Source of the DNA: Mesorhizobium sp.
GTDB taxonomy: Bacteria > Pseudomonadota > Alphaproteobacteria > Rhizobiales > Rhizobiaceae
Assembly: GCF_017306585.1 (NCBI RefSeq)
Contig: NZ_JAFKIC010000140.1
Coordinates: forward strand, 1 to 42,691
Length of the DNA: 42,691 nt
Direction of reading: 5' to 3'
Position 1 is the first letter of the stretch. Each line of letters begins with the position of its first letter. This document shows positions 41,227 to 42,691 of the stretch, piece after piece. Made by a program: the position numbers and the translations under genes. The notes beneath the pieces were generated by a model that was not told where the DNA came from, did not search any database, and worked only from the letters and a program-made list of their open reading frames with translations.

Positions 41227-42691
41227 GTCTTTCCTCCCTGCTTTTCTTGTTTCTCGGCGAGCGCCTGCGTGAGAATTTCCTCGTGGTCGGCGGTGCGGAA
41301 GCCGTGTGTCGCCACCAGCTTGCCGCGGCGGAACACATGCAGCGTGTCGGCAAGCTCATAGACTTCCGGAAGGTAGGACGAGATCAGGATGATGCCGGCT
41401 CCCTTCGAGAGCAGCGCGCTGAACAGGCGATAGATCTCGGCCTTGGTGCCGACATCGACGCCGACCGTCGGCTCGTCGAAGATGAACAGCTTGGCGCCGT
41501 GGGCCAGCCACTTGCCGATGACGATCTTCTGCTGGTTGCCGCCTGACAGGCTGGAGGCCAGCGCGTTGCGCGTCGGCGTCTTGATGCGAAGGTCAGCGAT
41601 CTGGCGGTCGGCGTGGGTCTTTTCCTGCGCACCGGAGATCAGCAGATTGTTCGAGATGCGCTTGTAGATCGGCAGGTTTAGGTTGAGGCCGACAGGCAGG
41701 TTGAGGCACAGGCCCTGGTCGCGGCGGCTTTCCGGCGCCAGCGCCATGCCGAGCTTGATGGCGTCATGCTCGGAATTGATCTGGACGGGCTTGCCTTCCC
41801 AAAGGATCTCGCCTGCGGACTTGCGGTGGCGGCCGTAGAGCGTGGTGACGAACTCGCTGCGGCCGGCGCCGATCAGGCCGTAGAGGCCGACGATCTCGCC
41901 GGCGCGAACCGTCATCGAGACATTCTCGAAGCCTTTGCCCGACAGGTTCCTGGCCTCCACGATCGCGGCGCCCGGAGTAAAGTGCTCCTTGTGGTAGACC
42001 TGCTCGATCGAACGGTTGATCATCAGCTTGACCAGTTCGGCGTCGTTGGTCTCGGCGATGTTCCTGGTGCCGACCAGCGTGCCGTCGCGCAGCACGGAGA
42101 CACGGTCGGCGAGCTCGAACACTTCCTCCATGCGGTGGCTGATGTAGATGATCGTCACGCCTTCGCTCTTGAGCCGGCGGATCAGGGTGAAGAGCTGGTC
42201 GGCCTCCTTGCGGGTAAGGTAGGCGGTCGGCTCGTCGAAGATCAGGAACTTGGTGCCGCGCACGGTGGCGCGTGCGGCGGCGATCAATTGCTGCTGGCCG
42301 ATGGTGAGGTCGCCGAGCACGACATGCGCGGGCAGGTCGAAGCCGAGATCATCGATGATCTTCTGCGCTTCCTTGACCATGGCGCGCTGCTGCAGAATGC
42401 CGAAGCGGGACGTCTCCTCGCCCAGGAACATGTTGGCGGCGACCGTCAGGTGGCGGCAGAGCACGACCTCCTGGTGAACGGCATTGATGCCCAGCGCCAT
42501 CGCTTCGTGCGGGGTCGCAAGTGCTGCCGGCTTGCCTTCCCAGACGACCTCGCCGGAGGTGCGCGGCATGACGCCGGTCAAGAGCTTGATGAGGGTCGAT
42601 TTGCCGGCGCCGTTCTCGCCGACGATGGCGTGGATCTCGCCTGCCTTGAAGGCCAGCGTCACCGGCTTCAGGGCATGGGTGCCGGGAGATT
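41223..42691 (-). CDS. Sugar ABC transporter ATP-binding protein, RbsA type (CUT2), N-terminus cut by window end
   Basis: At least 488 codons encode a double ATPase. The first domain has Walker A GENGAGKST and Walker B FLIFDEPTAYLTR. The second has a degenerate Walker A (GLIGAGRSEF), signature LSGGNQQKIVIGKWLA and Walker B LFIFDEPTVGVDV, the usual RbsA pattern. A GTG at 42662 could be read as a start, but in-frame residues PGTHALKPV continue upstream to the window end as in full-length RbsA, so the gene runs off the sequence. Confidence 0.93.
   Translation of the reverse strand, partial: SPGTHALKPVTLAFKAGEIHAIVGENGAGKSTLIKLLTGVMPRTSGEVVWEGKPAALATPHEAMALGINAVHQEVVLCRHLTVAANMFLGEETSRFGILQQRAMVKEAQKIIDDLGFDLPAHVVLGDLTIGQQQLIAAARATVRGTKFLIFDEPTAYLTRKEADQLFTLIRRLKSEGVTIIYISHRMEEVFELADRVSVLRDGTLVGTRNIAETNDAELVKLMINRSIEQVYHKEHFTPGAAIVEARNLSGKGFENVSMTVRAGEIVGLYGLIGAGRSEFVTTLYGRHRKSAGEILWEGKPVQINSEHDAIKLGMALAPESRRDQGLCLNLPVGLNLNLPIYKRISNNLLISGAQEKTHADRQIADLRIKTPTRNALASSLSGGNQQKIVIGKWLAHGAKLFIFDEPTVGVDVGTKAEIYRLFSALLSKGAGIILISSYLPEVYELADTLHVFRRGKLVATHGFRTADHEEILTQALAEKQEKQGGKT

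Noticed and set aside
42662-42662. GTG start for the RbsA-type ATPase
   Set aside because: In-frame family-like residues continue upstream to the window edge, so the gene is cut, not started there.
1-42691. CRISPR array, prophage, transposon, rRNA or tRNA
   Set aside because: No regularly spaced repeats, integrase, transposase, phage structural gene or recognisable RNA gene was seen; the repeats found are single palindromic elements.

Overview
The window looks like part of a chromosome (or large replicon) of a GC-rich alphaproteobacterium of the Rhizobiales, most likely Mesorhizobium or a close relative. This rests on four things: many ABC transporters for sugars, peptides and phosphonates; a rhizobial C-P lyase operon with a genome-encoded FosX; intergenic palindromic repeats of the kind common in Mesorhizobium; and dense, often overlapping genes with ATG, GTG and TTG starts. 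I see no rRNA, tRNA, CRISPR array, phage gene or transposase.

Layout. (1) 1-7.1 kb: a family-5 peptide-type binding protein divergent from an M24 creatinase/prolidase-like enzyme; then a leftward operon encoding a Tm-1-like ATP-binding protein, its TIM-barrel partner and a cupin; then a TetR regulator. (2) 7.4-13.1 kb: a six-gene CUT1 sugar ABC transporter operon with binding protein, two permeases, a small membrane protein and two ATPases. (3) 13.1-19.3 kb: unrelated small units, namely AraC regulator/MFS exporter, TetR regulator/SDR, a GFA-domain protein, an amidase and a small secreted protein. (4) 19.4-27.1 kb: two divergent catabolic operons. The leftward one holds a D-tagatose-3-epimerase-like isomerase, a mandelate-racemase-group enolase, a FadR-type GntR regulator and a 2-hydroxyacid dehydrogenase. 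The rightward one holds a TIM-barrel isomerase, a Gfo/Idh/MocA oxidoreductase and a ketose-3-epimerase-like enzyme. (5) 27.2-39.2 kb: the C-P lyase locus, phnF divergent from phnGHI-fosX-phnJKL-acetyltransferase-DUF1868-phnCDE1E2. (6) 39.2-42.7 kb: a second sugar system with a zinc dehydrogenase, an RbsC-type permease and an RbsA-type ATPase cut by the window end.

How it fits together. Six copies of the FadR-type operator TGGTNNNACCA occur as pairs in exactly three intergenic regions: before the M24 enzyme, before the CUT1 transporter, and between the two divergent catabolic operons. The only FadR-family regulator in the window sits inside the leftward catabolic operon. I infer one regulon in which the CUT1 transporter imports a sugar, polyol, glycoside or sugar acid that the epimerases, the oxidoreductase, the enolase and the hydroxyacid dehydrogenase then convert. 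The substrate cannot be read from sequence. In the phosphonate locus, the C-P lyase core residues are intact, but phnM, phnN and phnP are absent from the window, while a 2H-type phosphoesterase is present.

The least described parts are the inferred GntR sugar regulon, the split Tm-1-like pair with a cupin, the 2H phosphoesterase in the phn operon, the long PhnE2, and a small opposite-strand membrane protein gene inside the phn locus.
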